A stretch of DNA of 33,573 nucleotides from Gammaproteobacteria bacterium (GCA_027315405.1 DAHUYB010000026.1:1-33573), one strand, 5' to 3'. Counted from the stretch's first letter, positions 24,034 to 31,850 are shown. A program made the numbers and translations. The notes: a model not told the origin generated them from the letters alone.

Positions 24034-24204
24034 CAAATGACGAGCCATGGAAGGCGCGAAGCGCCGAGGCGAAGAGCCTGTGGTAGCCCCAGCAGCCGTA
24101 GCCCCGCGTCCACGTGGTGCGCAGGCCGCGCCGGGGCGTAAAGCCAGGGTGGAGGAAACCGTGCGCAGTAACGGTTTCCGAACGCCGGGCGTGTCGCAGC
24201 GAAA
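24034..24204. other. GC-rich, hairpin-dense segment of unknown origin
   Basis: These 171 bases join the galE start to the IS1111-type end. They contain a 5-bp GGCGC-GAA-GCGCC hairpin (24053-24065), AGGC/GCCT right after it, and a 9-bp GGAAACCGT/ACGGTTTCC hairpin (24154-24179). No protein match is visible. It could be part of the element, a REP-like target site, or DNA from another source. Confidence 0.5.
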
Positions 24205-24207
24205 TCT

Positions 24208-24440
24208 TATGGTCCGTCCCCTGTAAGCAAGCGTTTCTGATCCGTAGCGATAAAGCGAGTTGCACAAATCTATCCGGCTTTTGAGTGAAGGCTGAAAGCC
24301 TTCGAGCCATGATGGGAATTCGCCCAGACCCGTCCTTAATAAGGAAATCGACCTTACCGAGGCCGTTTCGCTGCCCAGGTTTCGGGTCTGTCGGTGATCC
24401 GATATCGCCATCCTCTCGTTCACGCTCGCAAACTCAAGGA
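24208..24440 (-). ncRNA. Candidate bridge-RNA region of the IS1111-type element
   Basis: IS110-family recombinases use an element-encoded bridge RNA, and in the IS1111 group it lies in the long non-coding end downstream of the transposase. This segment is in that place. It holds a 7-bp GAAGGCT-GAA-AGCCTTC hairpin (24287-24303), CCTT-AAT-AAGG (24334-24344) and a CGATATCG palindrome near 24400. The call rests on position and foldability only; the guide loops are not assigned. Confidence 0.35.
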
Positions 24441-24471
24441 GGGGGAAGGTCCAGTACCCGCTGTGGACTGC

Positions 24472-24974
24472 TCAAGCCGCCGGGAGCTGAGGTTGGTACG
24501 GTGTTCCTTGTACCCGCACCGCCCAGGCGATGCGGGCTAATTTATTGGCGAGCGCCACGGCCGCCACCTTGTGATGAGTGTGGCGGCGTAACCCCCGCAA
24601 CCAGGGACCGAGCCGGTCGGTGCGTTGGGCACCTCGCGGTAACACGGCGCGTGCCCCATGAATGAACAGGGTGCGCACATAGGTGTTGCCGCGCTTGGAG
24701 ATGCCAAGCAGCTTGGGCTTGCCTCCGGTGGAGTGTGGTCGTGGCACCCGCCCGAGCCAAGCGGCCAAGTCCCGGCCACGGCGGAACTGCCGGCCGTCTC
24801 CGATAGTGGCCACGAGGGCCGTGGCCGTGAGAGGGCCAACACCGGGGACCGTGGGCAGGCGGCGGCAGGTCGGGTCGTGTTGGGCGAGGGTATCGATCTC
24901 GAGTGTGAGTGCTTTCACTTTCGCGTCGAGATCGAGCAACGGCTGCCACAGAGTATGCAGCAACGCGCGCATCC
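24472..24974 (-). pseudogene. IS110/IS1111-type transposase, C-terminal fragment
   Basis: About 167 residues remain. The Transposase_20 domain is clear: LPTVPGVGPLTATALVATIGDGRQF, then AAWLGRVPRPHSTGGKPKLLGISKRGNTYVRTLFIHGARAVL, and finally HHKVAAVALANKLARIAWAVRV. The serine in HSTGGK is the conserved catalytic one. The N-terminal RuvC-like DEDD half is absent; the frame stops matching at the galE 3' remnant. The ending VALANKxARIAWA is typical of the IS1111 subgroup. Confidence 0.88.
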
Positions 24975-25196
24975 GGTCGGGGGACCAGTGTGCTCGAATT
25001 GCTTAAAACGTTTGAGCAGATGAACGGCGTGCCTATCCCGCACCAGTTTGCGGCGCGCCGTGCCGGTGACGCCACGATGACATATGCGGATCCAACACTT
25101 GCGGCCGAACGACTCGATTGGCGTACGCAATTTACGCTAGGAGACATGTGCCGTGATGCCTGGCGTTGGCAACAACGGAATCCGGATGGCTGTTGA
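24975..25196 (+). pseudogene. galE: galE, 3' remnant (73 codons)
   Basis: The reading GRGTSVLELLKTFEQMNGVPIPHQFAARRAGDATMTYADPTLAAERLDWRTQFTLGDMCRDAWRWQQRNPDGC is the C-terminus of UDP-glucose 4-epimerase. The motifs ARR.GD, YADP and DMCRDAWRWQ are family-specific. With the 5' remnant it accounts for about 93 of some 330 codons, so the IS-bearing segment replaced rather than merely split the gene. Confidence 0.9.
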
Positions 25197-25362
25197 TTTT
25201 CATCACACCTTGACTCACTATTTTCATTGGTACTGACCTGCACAATCCGCAGGAATACCCATTATTATCAACGGCCAATACCGATCAGACTGGTTCAGTA
25301 ATAGACCATCGATAGGCGTGTCGGTTCGTCTGTGGAGCACTTCCTGATCTGAATTGCGGGGC

Positions 25363-25390
25363 TTGACAGCAAATAATAATTCGATAAAGC
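25363..25390 (+). promoter_or_regulatory. Probable promoter of the ars operon
   Basis: TTGACA (25363-25368) is a perfect -35 box. TAAAGC or ATAAAG near 25384-25390 is a fair -10 at 15-16 bp. It ends eight bases before arsR, and the AT-rich AATAATAATTCGATAAAG between could hold the ArsR operator. Confidence 0.5.
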
Positions 25391-25397
25391 TAGAAGC

Positions 25398-25790
25398 ATG
25401 GATTCAAAAACCGCCGTACGCGCCCTCGGCGCACTGGCCCACGACACCCGGTTAGCCATCTACCGGCTGCTGGTGCAGGCCGGAAAGGCCGGCCTGCCGG
25501 TAGGCACTATTGGCGAGACGCTCGCTCTCGCTCCGGCGACCCTCTCGTTTCATCTCGCCGGTCTACGCCATGCAGGCCTGATCATAAACCGACGCGACGG
25601 CCGAACCCTATACCAGACCGCCGACTACCCGGCTATGAAAACCTTGATTGGCTATCTCTCGGAAAACTGCTGCAAGGGGGCAGGCTACGGGGTCACTGCC
25701 TGTGCGCCGGCCAAAGTTGTCGACACTACGCACTCTGTCAAGAAGGAGTCCCGCTATGACAAGATCGCACGGACACGCCGACGTCGCTGA
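25398..25790 (+). CDS. arsR: ArsR-family arsenite-responsive repressor
   Basis: The product has 130 residues. The winged helix (about 10-85) reads LGALAHDTRLAIYRLLVQAGKAGLPVGTIGETLALAPATLSFHLAGLRHAGLIINRRDGRTLYQTADY. A C-terminal cysteine cluster (C91, C92 and C102 in ENCCKGAGYGVTAC) matches the As(III) site of ArsR proteins that carry a CC pair plus a distal Cys, not the E. coli CVC type. Arsenite binding should release it from its operator. It heads arsR-arsI-arsC-acr3. Its 3' end overlaps the arsI start by 35 bp. Confidence 0.93.
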   Translation: MDSKTAVRALGALAHDTRLAIYRLLVQAGKAGLPVGTIGETLALAPATLSFHLAGLRHAGLIINRRDGRTLYQTADYPAMKTLIGYLSENCCKGAGYGVTACAPAKVVDTTHSVKKESRYDKIARTRRRR

Positions 25791-26211
25791 CCTCGGTCAA
25801 TCCGTCCGCTACTACACTACTTTGCTCGGTATAGAACCGACGGTGCGCAAGGACGACTACGCAAAATGGATGCTGGAAGATCCGGGCGTGAATTTCGCGA
25901 TTTCCGCCTGCGGTCGCCTGCCGGGCGTGGACCACTCGGGCATCCAGGGGGAAGAGCCCGCGGCACTCGCAGAAATCACCGCGCGGCTGCATGCCTCGGA
26001 AGTTGCCACCCACGAAGAAACGGATGCGCACTGCTGCTATGCGCGTTCTGACAAGACCTGGAGTACCGTCCCCTCCGGCATTCGCTGGGAAAGCTTCCAT
26101 ACCCACGGCGATATTACCACCGACGGCTTGGATACGGCACCCGATCAACACCGGCAGAGTGGCGGCTGCAATACATCACCCATAAAAGCCGCTTCCGGTT
26201 GCAACGGCTGA
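25756..26211 (+). CDS. arsI: ArsI/CadI-type glyoxalase-fold protein (C-As lyase candidate)
   Basis: The product has 151 residues from ATG 25756, chosen because AAGGAG lies seven bases upstream. It has the vicinal oxygen chelate fold: HADVADLGQSVRYYTTLLGIEPTVRKDDYAKWMLEDPGVNFAIS ... GVDHSGIQ. The ArsI signature pair C93-C94 (HCCYARSDKTW) is followed by WESFHTHGD. ArsI splits the carbon-arsenic bond of methylarsonous acid and aromatic arsenicals using Fe(II) and O2; some family members are annotated CadI or ArsM-linked. Two extra cysteines near the C-terminus (GGC and SGC) could bind As(III). The fit to operon and motifs is strong, the exact substrate is inferred. Confidence 0.85.
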   Translation: MTRSHGHADVADLGQSVRYYTTLLGIEPTVRKDDYAKWMLEDPGVNFAISACGRLPGVDHSGIQGEEPAALAEITARLHASEVATHEETDAHCCYARSDKTWSTVPSGIRWESFHTHGDITTDGLDTAPDQHRQSGGCNTSPIKAASGCNG

Positions 26212-26232
26212 AAAATTACAACGTTATGGTCG

Positions 26233-26745
26233 ATGAGTAACAAACCTTACAATGTTTTATTCCTATGTACCGGCAACTCCGCGCGCAGTATTCTCGGTGA
26301 AGCGCTGATGAACACGCTTGGCCGCCAACGCTTCAAGGCCTACAGTGCCGGCAGTCATCCGAAAGGCCAAGTGCATCCGTTCGCGCTGGAGTTGCTGCGC
26401 GCCCTGGATATTCCGACAGACGGATTGTGCAGCAAAGGCTGGGAGGAATTTGCACAACCCGGTGCGCCGCAGATGGATTTTGTGTTTACCGTATGCGATC
26501 GCGCCGCCGCCGAGCCCTGCCCAATATGGCCCGGTCAACCGGCCACGGCTCATTGGGGCATCCCGGATCCTGCCGCAGTGGAAGGCACGCTGGAACACCA
26601 GCGGCGTGCCTTCACCGATACCCTGCACGTCCTTGAAACTCGTATCCGTCTGCTGCTTGCCTTGCGTCTTGAGGTTCTGGATAGGCTCAAGCTCAAACAT
26701 GAGCTTGAGGCCATTGGCAAAAGTCAACCGAAGAAACCATTGTGA
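26233..26745 (+). CDS. arsC: Arsenate reductase ArsC, low-molecular-weight phosphatase type
   Basis: The 170-residue enzyme reduces arsenate to arsenite in the cytoplasm. The P-loop CTGNSARS starts at C12. A downstream DPAAVEGT segment provides the DP acid. The cysteine in VFTVCDRAAAEPCP fits the thioredoxin- or glutaredoxin-linked class. The length is a little above the usual 130-160 because of a C-terminal helical tail (LRLEVLDRLKLKHELEAIGKSQPKKPL). It overlaps acr3 by 4 bp. No strong ribosome site is seen before ATG 26233. Confidence 0.93.
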   Translation: MSNKPYNVLFLCTGNSARSILGEALMNTLGRQRFKAYSAGSHPKGQVHPFALELLRALDIPTDGLCSKGWEEFAQPGAPQMDFVFTVCDRAAAEPCPIWPGQPATAHWGIPDPAAVEGTLEHQRRAFTDTLHVLETRIRLLLALRLEVLDRLKLKHELEAIGKSQPKKPL

Positions 26746-27824
26746 GCGCTTGTGAAGATGGGCGGCGTGCACCGGTTCGTTTAAACGGATTTAACCGCTA
26801 CTTGAGTCTGTGGGTAGCATTGTGCATCGTTGCCGGAATCATTCTCGGCAAGCTATTGCCAGTTGTCTTTCAGAAGCTGGGCACTCTGGAGCTTGCACAG
26901 GTAAACATGCCGGTGGCTGTCCTGATTTGGTTGATGATCGTCCCCATGCTCCTCAAAGTGGATCTGGGCGCGCTGCACCAAGTTCGTGAGCACTGGCGCG
27001 GCATTACGATAACGTTGTTCATCAACTGGGCGGTAAAGCCATTTTCCATGTCACTGCTTGGATGGTTGTTCATCGCTCATCTGTTTTCGGCGTGGTTGCC
27101 GTCTGCGCAGATTACCAGTTACATCGCCGGTCTCATATTACTCGCCGCCGCGCCCTGTACCGCCATGGTATTCGTGTGGAGCAACCTCTCGGGGGGCGAA
27201 CCACATTTCACCTTGAGTCAGGTGGCCCTCAACGATCTCATTATGATTTTCGCCTTTGCGCCCATTGTGGGTTTGTTGCTGGGTCTTGCCTCCATCAGCG
27301 TACCGTGGGCAACACTGCTGCTGTCGGTCGGGCTCTACATTGTCATCCCGGTAGTGTTCGCCCAGCTATGGCGCCGGCGACTGCTCACCCGCGGTGGCGA
27401 ATCGGCTTTGCGGCATACTCTCAGGATATTGAATCCTGTGTCGCTGCTGGCCTTGCTCGCCACGCTGGTGTTGCTGTTCGGTTTCCAAGGCGACCAGATA
27501 TTGGCGCAGCCACTGGTAATCATTCTGTTAGCGGTACCCATACTGATCCAGGTGTATTTCAACGCCGGATTCGCCTATATTTTGAACCGTCACTTTGGCG
27601 TAGCCCACTGCATCGCAGGGCCATCTGCATTGATTGGCGCGAGCAACTTCTTCGAATTGGCGGTTGCTACCGCCATTAGCTTGTTTGGGTTCCAATCCGG
27701 GGCAGCGCTCGCGACGGTGGTGGGGGTTCTGGTGGAAGTGCCGGTGATGTTGTCGGTGGTCTGGCTCGTGTCCCGTACCCGTCCGTGGTACGAAACTCAT
27801 GGCGCCAGAACGTCACTGCCGTAA
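26742..27824 (+). CDS. acr3: Arsenite efflux permease, ACR3 family
   Basis: The 360-residue protein has ten membrane helices. It starts with GTG 26742, which overlaps the arsC stop (GTGA). ACR3 hallmarks are NRYLSLWVALCIVAGIILGKLLP, MPVAVLIWLMIVPMLLKVD, INWAVKPFSM, LAAAPCTAMVFVWSNLSGGEPHFTLSQVALNDL with the essential cysteine, and GPSALIGASNFFELAVATAISLFG. It exports arsenite made by ArsC, driven by proton motive force. It is often annotated arsB, but it is unrelated to E. coli ArsB. It is the last gene of the ars operon. Confidence 0.95.
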   Translation: MSACEDGRRAPVRLNGFNRYLSLWVALCIVAGIILGKLLPVVFQKLGTLELAQVNMPVAVLIWLMIVPMLLKVDLGALHQVREHWRGITITLFINWAVKPFSMSLLGWLFIAHLFSAWLPSAQITSYIAGLILLAAAPCTAMVFVWSNLSGGEPHFTLSQVALNDLIMIFAFAPIVGLLLGLASISVPWATLLLSVGLYIVIPVVFAQLWRRRLLTRGGESALRHTLRILNPVSLLALLATLVLLFGFQGDQILAQPLVIILLAVPILIQVYFNAGFAYILNRHFGVAHCIAGPSALIGASNFFELAVATAISLFGFQSGAALATVVGVLVEVPVMLSVVWLVSRTRPWYETHGARTSLP

Positions 27825-27980
27825 TGCCGTGCGTACGAAGCCCAATTGGCATGCTAACGGATAGGGATGCATCATCCCAAGAATGCTCGATGAGCGACGT
27901 CAAACTATTCTGTAAGTAAGCATATGGTTGGGTTTGGTGGACCTCGCCTTACAACTATTCCATAGATCGCTATCTGATGT

Positions 27981-28042
27981 GAATCAAGGTTATATGAAGC
28001 ATACGGCCGCGTAGTTGGCCGCAAAAACGATCTCCCTGACCT
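27981..28042 (+). repeat. Dispersed non-coding element, copy B
   Basis: This 62-nt stretch matches copy A (18966-19026): TCAAGGTTAT, CATAC, GTAG, AAAAAC and TCTCCCTGACCT are shared in order. It lies in the 364-bp spacer between acr3 and the porin, directly upstream of the Pho-like units. Nothing else is visible between 27825 and 27980. Confidence 0.6.
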
Positions 28043-28067
28043 TGGATCGGGCATTCGCTTATCCCGG

Positions 28068-28123
28068 TTGTCATCAAAATTACAAAATTCCGTCATGAAT
28101 CCGTCATATTGATTGCCTAGGCT
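28068..28123 (+). promoter_or_regulatory. Candidate double Pho box and -10 of the porin gene
   Basis: Four units stand in an exact 11-bp register: TTGTCATCAAA (28068), ATTACAAAATT, CCGTCATGAAT (28090) and CCGTCATATTG (28101). Three of four keep GTCAT. TAGGCT at 28118-28123 is in place for a -10. The last pair is close to the PhoB consensus CTGTCATAAAT repeated. Confidence 0.65.
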
Positions 28124-28188
28124 CTTGCGCCATAAGGTTGCCGATGGCAGCCACCAGATAATCAGTCATCAATCAGGAGAATTGATCC

Positions 28189-29487
28189 ATGCGCAAGACC
28201 CACTGGGCCATGATATTGCTAGCGGGTGCGGTGTTATTCGCCTCCCAGTCCTATGCTGATTCGCTGACCAACTTCCTGCAGCAGGGTACTTGGAACGGAT
28301 ACCTGCGGGATTATTATTTCACCCGCAACTTCACCGCCACCGGTGCGCCGAATAACCTCAAGGCCAATTCTTTCGGCGGCATGTTTAACTATCTGACGCC
28401 GACTTTCGGCAACGGCTTCAGCGTGGGCGGTACATTCTGGAGCGCTCAGGATCTCTTCGGTCTGAACAACGAGACCGGTAACTACTCTCACCTGGAGCCC
28501 ACGCTCGCCGGCACCCAGCCGATCTACACCCTGGGCCAGGCTTTCGTGCAGTGGAAGGGCGATAATATGCTGGTGCGCGGTGGCAACCAGTTGATGAATA
28601 CCCCGTGGATGGGAGCCTCCGACTCGCGCATGGTGCCGGCCACCTATCAGGGCGTGCTGGCGGATTTCACCCTGACTCAAGGTCTTGATTTGATCGTGGC
28701 GCGGGAATTTCGCTGGAAGAGCCGTACCTCGAGCGCCTTCTCCGCCACCAATCTCTATAACGCTAATGGCTTTGCCAATATCTACGGCGGTGCGGCCAAT
28801 GCCAACGTGGGTACCCAGACCAGCGACGGCACCTCGACTGCTGGCCTGACTTACAAGGCCGGCGGCCTCAGTGCCCAGGCGTGGTACTACAAGTTCTACG
28901 GCCTTACGGGTGCCGCTTACGCCGATGGATCTTATGTGTTCAACACCGGATCCGGCGTGAGCCCGGTGATCGGTGCACAGTACCTGCATGAATCCAACAG
29001 CGCCAACAACCTGTTGGCATCGAGCGTCAACAACAGCACCTACGGCGTCATGGCCGGCATCAATTTCAGCGGCGACAGCCTGGTGGCTTCCTACAACAAG
29101 ATTTCCACCAGCACCGGTGACTTCAAGAATGGCGGCATCGTCTCGCCGTACTCCGCCGGTTATGCCACCGATCCGCTGTACACGACTTCCATGACCGCTG
29201 GCTTGGTGGAGAAGGGCGTGGGCAGCGCTTGGAAGCTGGCCGGTACTTTCTTTTTCGTGGGCAAGCAGCTGCGTCTCATCACCAGCTATGCGCGCTACAA
29301 CACCGAGCCGAATTTCGCCAACACCAATGAGACCGACGTGGACCTGACCTGGTTCTTTTCCGGAAGTCTCAAGGGCTTTTCGGTGCGCAACCGCCTTGGC
29401 ATCGTACATGGCCTGAACGGCACGTTCGGCGCGCCGAACTTTGGAACTTTTTACTTCAACCGCGTGATGCTCGAGTACGATTTCTAG
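28189..29487 (+). CDS. Outer-membrane porin, OprD-like, probably phosphate-regulated
   Basis: The product has 432 residues. A signal peptide (MRKTHWAMILLAGAVLFASQSYA) is followed by a beta-barrel with alternating aromatic strands (WNGYLRDYYFTRNF ... FYFNRVMLEYDF). It ends in the C-terminal phenylalanine needed for BAM assembly. The opening GYLRDYYF and the ending RVMLEYDF resemble OprD-family porins; it is not the long OprP/OprO type by eye. AGGAG lies about 9 bases before ATG 28189. It lies between the ars operon and pstSCA and has a Pho-like promoter, so it may bring phosphate or organic phosphate into the periplasm. Confidence 0.8.
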   Translation: MRKTHWAMILLAGAVLFASQSYADSLTNFLQQGTWNGYLRDYYFTRNFTATGAPNNLKANSFGGMFNYLTPTFGNGFSVGGTFWSAQDLFGLNNETGNYSHLEPTLAGTQPIYTLGQAFVQWKGDNMLVRGGNQLMNTPWMGASDSRMVPATYQGVLADFTLTQGLDLIVAREFRWKSRTSSAFSATNLYNANGFANIYGGAANANVGTQTSDGTSTAGLTYKAGGLSAQAWYYKFYGLTGAAYADGSYVFNTGSGVSPVIGAQYLHESNSANNLLASSVNNSTYGVMAGINFSGDSLVASYNKISTSTGDFKNGGIVSPYSAGYATDPLYTTSMTAGLVEKGVGSAWKLAGTFFFVGKQLRLITSYARYNTEPNFANTNETDVDLTWFFSGSLKGFSVRNRLGIVHGLNGTFGAPNFGTFYFNRVMLEYDF

Positions 29488-29526
29488 TTTTTGCTGACGT
29501 TCATCCGCGCTCCGTACGCGCAACTG

Positions 29527-29551
29527 GGCGGACTTCGGTCCGCCTCTTTTT
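29527..29551 (+). terminator. Rho-independent terminator after the porin
   Basis: GGCGGAC-TTCG-GTCCGCC is a perfect 7-bp stem with a UUCG tetraloop, followed by TCTTTTT. It separates the porin from the pst genes. Confidence 0.95.
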
Positions 29552-29602
29552 GATGAGGTAGTCTCTCCATGTCTCAGCTCGCGGGTGGGGGAGAATTATA
29601 GA

Positions 29603-29636
29603 ATGTCACATTCCTGTAACAGTGCAGCTTTAGTAT
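29603..29636 (+). promoter_or_regulatory. Candidate Pho box and -10 of pstS
   Basis: TGTCAC at 29604 and TGTAAC at 29615 are 11 bp apart, as PhoB sites require. TAGTAT (29631-29636) is a fair -10 ten bases downstream. The 170-bp leader to pstS contains nothing else I recognise. Confidence 0.6.
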
Positions 29637-29722
29637 CACTAAACGGCCTTAAGTGACCAATACGAATAAGCCAGACGAGTCTGACAACATTTAATCGTAA
29701 TAATTATAGAGAGGATAAAGTC

Positions 29723-30814
29723 ATGAAGAAGCACTCTAGTAATCTTGCAAGCAAATCAGCCGCGTTATTGCTGAGCATGGTCGTCGGTTTGGTGGCATGG
29801 GCGGGTTCGGCGAACCCAGCTCAAGCCGCTGATCAAGTAACACTGCTCGAAACCGGTTCCACATTGCTTTATCCGCTGTTCAATCTCTGGGTACCTGACT
29901 ACACGCGCGCGAATCCAGGCGTGCGGATCACCACCCAAGGCACCGGCAGCGGCACTGGCATCGCACAGGCCGTATCCGGCGTGGCACAGATCGGTGCGTC
30001 CGACGCCTACATGAGTGACGAGCAGATGAAGCAGAACCCTGACATCATGAACATTCCGCTGGCCATTTCCGCACAGACCATCAACTACAACATTCCCGGT
30101 CTCAATCGAGTGCATCTCAGGCTGAACGGCCCGGTGCTGGCGGGGATTTACAGCGGTGCAATCCAGTACTGGGATAATGCCAAGATCAAGGCGCTCAATG
30201 AGCATCTCAAGCTGCCGCACAAAAAGATCATCCCGGTCCACCGCACCGACGGCAGCGGCGACACGTTTATCTTCAGCCAATATCTGTCGTTCTCCACGCC
30301 CAGCTGGAATGATTCCACAGGTTATGGTACAACCATCAGCTGGCCCGCGGTGCAGGGTGGCATCGGTGCTCTCGGCAATCCCGGCATGGTGCAGGCGTCG
30401 CAGACGAACCTCTACTCGATCGCCTACATCGGCGTGAGCTTCCATGCGCAGATTGAGAGCGCGGGCTTGGGCACCGCTGTGCTGGAAAACCGGGCAGGGC
30501 GGTTCGTGCTGCCCACTCCGCGTACCGTGACTGCAGCCGCCCACGAGCTGCTCAGCAAAACCCCGACGGATGAGCGCCTAAGCCTGATTTTTGCCCCCGG
30601 CGCTGAATCATATCCGATCATCAACTATGAATATGCCATCGTTAGCAAGCGGCAGGCGAGCCCGGAAGTCGCGGCGGCGATGCGCAAGTTCATGTTGTGG
30701 GCCATTGATCTGAAAGGTGGTAATTCCGCGCATTATCTTAATGAGGTAAGATTCATTCCGCTCCCTTCTAGCGTGTCCGAACTGAGCAGGAAGCAGATCG
30801 TTCAGATACAATAA
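29723..30814 (+). CDS. pstS: Periplasmic phosphate-binding protein PstS
   Basis: The product has 363 residues. A long signal peptide ends near residue 36 (MVVGLVAWAGSANPAQA/AD). The phosphate-binding loops are GSTLLYPLFNLW (about 46-57), GTGSGTGIAQAVSGVAQIGASDAYMSD and HRTDGSGDTFIFSQYL. GAGAGGA stands before ATG 29723. It captures inorganic phosphate for the PstCA channel. A strong stem-loop between pstS and pstC probably raises pstS mRNA above that of the permease genes. A candidate Pho box stands upstream. Confidence 0.96.
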   Translation: MKKHSSNLASKSAALLLSMVVGLVAWAGSANPAQAADQVTLLETGSTLLYPLFNLWVPDYTRANPGVRITTQGTGSGTGIAQAVSGVAQIGASDAYMSDEQMKQNPDIMNIPLAISAQTINYNIPGLNRVHLRLNGPVLAGIYSGAIQYWDNAKIKALNEHLKLPHKKIIPVHRTDGSGDTFIFSQYLSFSTPSWNDSTGYGTTISWPAVQGGIGALGNPGMVQASQTNLYSIAYIGVSFHAQIESAGLGTAVLENRAGRFVLPTPRTVTAAAHELLSKTPTDERLSLIFAPGAESYPIINYEYAIVSKRQASPEVAAAMRKFMLWAIDLKGGNSAHYLNEVRFIPLPSSVSELSRKQIVQIQ

Positions 30815-30838
30815 TAAGAAGATCGAAAAAAGTCTTTA

Positions 30839-30870
30839 CGCCGCCCCGTTTCTTCGGGGCGGCGTTATTT
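30839..30870 (+). terminator. Stem-loop between pstS and pstC
   Basis: CGCCGCCCCG and CGGGGCGGCG form a perfect 10-bp stem around TTTCTT and run into TTATTT. It probably acts as a partial terminator or 3' stabiliser, giving more PstS than permease. Confidence 0.9.
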
Positions 30871-30884
30871 GCTGAGAGCAGTAC

Positions 30885-31850
30885 ATGCGCGTACGCCCTA
30901 TCCGGATTTTCGTGATTCTGGTGGCAAGCCTGATCCCGATTACTTTGGCAGCGATTTTCATTTTTCTCACACTCTATTCGTGGCCGGCCATACAATTCAA
31001 TGGTGTACATTTCCTTTTTGGGCGGATATGGGATCTCGGGAATCTGTATCGCAATCCGGTCATGGTCCACGGTACTAGCGTGCCGCGGGGCGCAAATTAC
31101 GGGATATTGGTTTTTATCGTAGGAACGTTAGCCACTTCATTTATTGCATTGCTGCTGTCTCTGCCGATCAGTCTGTTAGTCGCCATGTTTCTCGCCGAGG
31201 GCGTCCCGGAACAATTCCGCCCGGCTTTGTCACTGGTGGTTGAACTGCTGGCGAGTGTGCCGAGCGTGGTGTACGGGCTATGGGGATACGCGGTGTTGAT
31301 ACCATTTGTGGCGAATTTTCTCGGGCCTGCGCTCGCCAGTGTGGCAGGATTTATTCCGTTCTTCTCCGGTCCGGTGGGCAGCGGTTACGGACTGTTGACG
31401 GCCTCGCTGGTACTCGCAATCATGACCGTGCCGATCATAACCTCGACGGTATACTCGGGACTTATCCGCGTACCGCGCGAGATTAAAGAGGCCACCTTTG
31501 CATTGGGCGCGACACGCTTCGAAGTAGTACGCAAAGTGATGCTTCCGTCGGTTCGCAAAAATGTCATCGGTGCAGTGATACTCGGACTCGGACGGGCCTT
31601 GGGGGAGACCATGGCCGTGCTGATGGTAAGCGGCGGTGCTTTGAACTACCTGCCGGGAACCATTTACAGCCCAATCACTACGATGGCTGCGTTCATCGTC
31701 TCCCAACTTGACAGCGCTCTGCAGGACCCAACCGGGATGGCGGTGCATTCGCTCGCTGAAATTGCATTGGTTCTGCTCATGATCGCAGTACTGGTGAATA
31801 TCGTGGCGCGCGCACTCACCGGCGGACAAGGTCATATCGCTTATGGCTAG
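30885..31850 (+). CDS. pstC: Phosphate ABC transporter permease PstC
   Basis: The 321-residue protein has six main membrane helices. Typical pieces are LPISLLVAMFLAEGVPEQFRPALSLVVELLASVPSVVYGLWG and the cytoplasmic ABC-contact loop EIKEATFALGATRFEVVRKVMLPSVRKNVIGAVILGLGRALGETMAVLMVSGG. ATG 30885 comes 15 bases after the stem-loop. It forms the channel with PstA and overlaps its gene by 8 bp. Confidence 0.95.
   Translation: MRVRPIRIFVILVASLIPITLAAIFIFLTLYSWPAIQFNGVHFLFGRIWDLGNLYRNPVMVHGTSVPRGANYGILVFIVGTLATSFIALLLSLPISLLVAMFLAEGVPEQFRPALSLVVELLASVPSVVYGLWGYAVLIPFVANFLGPALASVAGFIPFFSGPVGSGYGLLTASLVLAIMTVPIITSTVYSGLIRVPREIKEATFALGATRFEVVRKVMLPSVRKNVIGAVILGLGRALGETMAVLMVSGGALNYLPGTIYSPITTMAAFIVSQLDSALQDPTGMAVHSLAEIALVLLMIAVLVNIVARALTGGQGHIAYG

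Larger units (their letters stand above)
24205..24974 (-). mobile_element. Partial IS110-family element (IS1111 group), 5' truncated
   Basis: A transposase C-terminal domain lies on the minus strand, followed by a long structured non-coding tail that ends near GGGGACGGACCATA (24208-24221, minus strand). That kind of sequence closes many IS1111-group elements as far as I recall. The N-terminal DEDD domain is missing at the galE junction (about 24974), so this copy cannot transpose alone. Boundaries are approximate. Confidence 0.65.

Noticed and set aside
23956-24423. 155-residue minus-strand frame across the galE start and the IS tail
   Set aside because: It crosses two unrelated DNA pieces and has no domain; chance frame in GC-rich DNA.
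28234-29523. 429-residue open frame on the minus strand opposite the porin
   Set aside because: It is the antisense shadow of a well-supported porin with signal peptide and barrel ending; its own product is low in hydrophobic core and has no motif.
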